Part shown: positions 61,745-64,000 of the stretch, in pieces
Position numbering within the stretch: the first letter of the stretch is position 1
How the letters are laid out: each line of letters starts with the position of its first letter
NCBI GenBank assembly: GCA_013289835.1
Contig: JABCZG010000012.1
Location: 1-64,000 of the forward strand
DNA: 64,000 nt
Source of the DNA: Acidobacteriota bacterium
Lineage (GTDB): Bacteria > Acidobacteriota > Terriglobia > Acidiferrales > UBA7541
Direction: 5' to 3'
Program-made: the position numbers and the translations under genes
The notes under the pieces: model-generated
What the model was told of the DNA's origin: nothing
The model's input: only the letters and a program-made list of their open reading frames with translations
Database searches by the model: none

Positions 61745-62622
61745 TAGGCAGAGCGAAGCAGACGGGCGGCGCGATCGCGCAAGCCGTTGCCATTGGTTTG
61801 TGGCTGAACTTCGGTAACCGCTTTGCAGCGAGCCAGCGGATAGAGCTCCTGGGCGAGAATTTCCGCCGTGGCGTAGCGCGCGGCAGGATCTTTTGCCAGG
61901 CAGCGGACAATCACGCCGTCAAAAGCCGTGGGCAGCGAAGGATTGGCGTGCGAAGCCGGGAGCGGAGTGGACGAAAGAACACGGCCGCAAATGCCTTGCA
62001 GCGAATCGGCGTCGAAGGGCCGCTTGCCGGTGACCATTTCATAGAGGACTACGCCGAGAGAGAAAAGATCGGAGCGCGAGTCCTGCGGCTTGCCGAGAAT
62101 TTGTTCCGGGCACCAATAAGCCGGCGTGCCTAGGAGCGGCGAGGCACCGGTGTCGTGGCTGGCCAGGCGGGCCATGCCGAAATCCATGAGCTTCACACGG
62201 CCGTCATTGGTGATGAGCACGTTGGCCGGTTTGACGTCGCCGTGAATGACACCCTTGCGATGGGCTATGCCGAGCGCGCATGCGATTTCCGCGACCCAGG
62301 CACAGGCCTTGGGAAACGGGAGGCTGCCCTTTTCCAGGATGCGGTCGAGGGGCTGGCCTTCGAGATATTCCATGACCAGGTAGGGCGTTTGCGTGGGTTC
62401 ATCAATGCCCATATCGTGGAGCGTCATGATGGAAGGATGCGAAAGCTGGCCGACGACGCGCGCTTCCTGCAGGAAGCGCTGGCGGGCCTCGCCTTGGGCC
62501 AATTCCTTTGCGAACAGCTTGATGGCCACCAGGCGGCCGATCATGGGATCGTGGGCGCGAGCGACACGTCCGGTGGCACCGGTTCCGATGATTTCGAGAA
62601 TCTCGTAGCGACCGACTAGCAC
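61744..62622 (-). CDS. Serine/threonine protein kinase, HGD-type, kinase domain only
   Basis: 292 residues. GTGATGRV, Lys35, VIHGDVKPANVL (H127, G128, D129), MDFG (147-149), GTPAYWCPEQ. Lacks any membrane or sensor domain. The one-base overlap with the following kinase gene argues for joint expression. Confidence 0.93.
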   Translation of the reverse strand: MLVGRYEILEIIGTGATGRVARAHDPMIGRLVAIKLFAKELAQGEARQRFLQEARVVGQLSHPSIMTLHDMGIDEPTQTPYLVMEYLEGQPLDRILEKGSLPFPKACAWVAEIACALGIAHRKGVIHGDVKPANVLITNDGRVKLMDFGMARLASHDTGASPLLGTPAYWCPEQILGKPQDSRSDLFSLGVVLYEMVTGKRPFDADSLQGICGRVLSSTPLPASHANPSLPTAFDGVIVRCLAKDPAARYATAEILAQELYPLARCKAVTEVQPQTNGNGLRDRAARLLRSA

Positions 62623-62921
62623 GTGAACCTCTCCCTCAGACCTACAAGTTGCTTGTCAATTGAATGATGATGGGGGAAGGGGGTGTTCTATTGAATGGTG
62701 CAAGCGTTCTGTTGAGAAGGGTACGGAGGTACTAGGACAGAGGGGGTGGATTATAAGTTCTTAATTTTGCGGGGGTTAGACGCGCGAGGTGGCTTCGAGT
62801 GACTTGCACTGTTTTGCGACAGGGTTGAGAGAACGGATTTCGATTTCCGTGTCGAGCCAGGCGCGCTCAGCGTCACGGGTATGGCGGGAAACCTTGAGAG
62901 GGGAGCAGAAACAAGGGGTAC

Positions 62922-63030
62922 TCTCCCCCGGTTTCTGTAAGTGTTGATTCTAAGGGAGTTAGGTCTTCCATAAGTCCATTAGAATGAACACTTGTGGGGC
63001 TTTTTGGAAGTGTTCATTCTAAAGAGCTTG
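62922..63030 (+). repeat. Dispersed palindromic repeat, intact copy
   Basis: CTCCCCCGG, GTAAGTGTTGATTCTAAGGG AGTTAGG, CCATAAGTCC, TAGAATGAACACTT and a second AAGTGTTCATTCTAAAG unit. The stem AAGTGTTgATTCTA pairs with TAGAATgAACACTT. The wider gap 62623-63273 contains no supported gene. Confidence 0.8.
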
Positions 63031-63273
63031 GGGGTTGACATAACTAAGTGGCTCGAGCCCTGCACGTGCAGATGGTGCATGGGCGCATTGACGGATTGTT
63101 TGGGTGCAGAGGCTGAAAACGAAAGCGGGGCAGCTAGGCCCCGGCCGGGTCGGGGTGAACTTGCCGCAATCCAAGTATGAGTGTACCTAAGATAAAGATA
63201 CAACAAATGGCATAGTCTGTCCAGAGGTAAAAACGGTGCGGTTGCCAGCGACGTGAGGGAGACAGAAATCAGT

Positions 63274-63888
63274 TTAAGGGCTGGGGGTACGGAGCGGGGC
63301 GAGGGCTGGGGCGGAGTTGAGGCGAGCGGGAAAATCGTGGACGAAGGAAATCATGGAGGGGTGCCAAACGCGGTTGAAGCCGAAGAGGTCCATCTCATGA
63401 AGGGCTTGCTCGGTGGGCCACTTTTCAAAAGCCATGCGATAGGTGGCTACGAAGACGCCGGTGCGGTCCTCGCCGAAATGACAATGGACGAAAATTTTCT
63501 GCGCGGGGTCCTCGCGAAAGAGCGAGAGGAATTGAAGCACCTGCTCGTTGGTAGGGGCGGACCAGCCGCCAACGGGGATGCTGACGAAACGCATGCCCAG
63601 GGACTCGACTTGCTGGCGTTCCCATTGCATTTTCGCGGGATCTTCGAGGCGAAGATCGACAACGGTGTTGATGCCGAGTTTCTTTAATTCGACCAGGCCT
63701 TGTGATTTCGGCTGAGCACCGCGATACAGATGATCGTTGATTTTTCCGCTGTTGGGAATCGCGGGGATGTGAAGCTTTTCTCCGTAGGCGGAGTGCATCT
63801 CGGAAGGAGGCGGAGTTCCTTGGGCGGAGAGAGAGCGAGGCGCGAGAAAGAAAGCAAGGAGCGAGAGAAGCAAGAAAAAACGTTTCAT
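63274..63888 (-). CDS. Exported protein tyrosine/dual-specificity phosphatase
   Basis: 204 residues from ATG 63888 with signal peptide (FFLLLSLLAFFLAPRSLSA). The P-loop VHCHFGEDRTG carries C136 and R142 (CX5R), and the general-acid loop is likely VVDLRLEDP. Extracytoplasmic location implies a role on exported phosphate esters or polyphosphoinositides rather than cytosolic signalling. Confidence 0.9.
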   Translation of the reverse strand: MKRFFLLLSLLAFFLAPRSLSAQGTPPPSEMHSAYGEKLHIPAIPNSGKINDHLYRGAQPKSQGLVELKKLGINTVVDLRLEDPAKMQWERQQVESLGMRFVSIPVGGWSAPTNEQVLQFLSLFREDPAQKIFVHCHFGEDRTGVFVATYRMAFEKWPTEQALHEMDLFGFNRVWHPSMISFVHDFPARLNSAPALAPLRTPSP

Positions 63889-64000
63889 AGTGCAATTAGA
63901 TGCAAGAAGTGTAGCGTGAGAGGCAACGAAGCGAAAAGTGTTGAGAACGAAGCGGTTGAGAGGAAAGGGTACCACTACAAATAGACGCAGTACGAAAACG

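Overview
The window (about 64 kb, GC-rich) looks like the chromosome of a soil Acidobacteriota of the Terriglobia/Koribacter type. The evidence is the Oar-like TonB receptor, many exported beta-propeller, PQQ and cytochrome c proteins, an AUR1-like PAP2 protein, a lysine-rich histone-like protein, and intergenic text full of short palindromes and purine-rich filler. This assignment is from protein style, not from a database search.

Left part (1-9.9 kb): 3' end of an Oar-like TonB-dependent receptor, an S9 peptidase remnant, a three-gene set (unknown LolA-like protein, atypical Old Yellow Enzyme, lipocalin-like protein), a YncE-type propeller, a deoxynucleoside kinase with an apparently leaderless start, and a cysteine synthase-type enzyme. 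9.9-16.2 kb is accessory DNA: a complete 2,002-bp IS1595-family element (10329-12330) with matching inverted ends, an 8-bp target duplication and two passenger genes, inserted inside a dispersed palindromic repeat; a frameshifted Phd-type antitoxin; an orphan GHKL ATPase; a VapBC pair; and a repeat-invaded pseudogene.

16.2-29.1 kb: cold-shock protein with an intrinsic terminator in its leader region, MltD-like LysM transglycosylase, histone-like protein, HipA-like kinase/DUF3037 pair, a response-regulator PP2C phosphatase, and a minus-strand 2-oxoacid dehydrogenase operon (lpd, lipB, E1 alpha, E1 beta, an unusual Cys-rich protein, E2) whose leader carries a promoter followed at once by a terminator hairpin.

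29.6-45.8 kb: small membrane/zinc-ribbon proteins, DinB, PAP2, pheA, then a minus-strand efflux cluster (STAS-TolC fusion, EmrA-like, EmrB/DHA2, ECF sigma factor), RidA-like, YeiH, TlpA-like, a DapB-like dehydrogenase, PCD, a flippase-like membrane protein, a 6S-like ncRNA candidate and an ABC ATPase.

45.8-64 kb: M20 peptidase lacking conserved metal ligands, YCF48-like propeller, M61 peptidase, an oxidative exported cluster (Tat DapA-like, PQQ dehydrogenase, cytochrome c, cupin-like), two MacB-type permeases with no ATPase, two tandem HGD-type Ser/Thr kinases, a second copy of the dispersed repeat, and an exported tyrosine phosphatase. No tRNA, rRNA or CRISPR array was seen.
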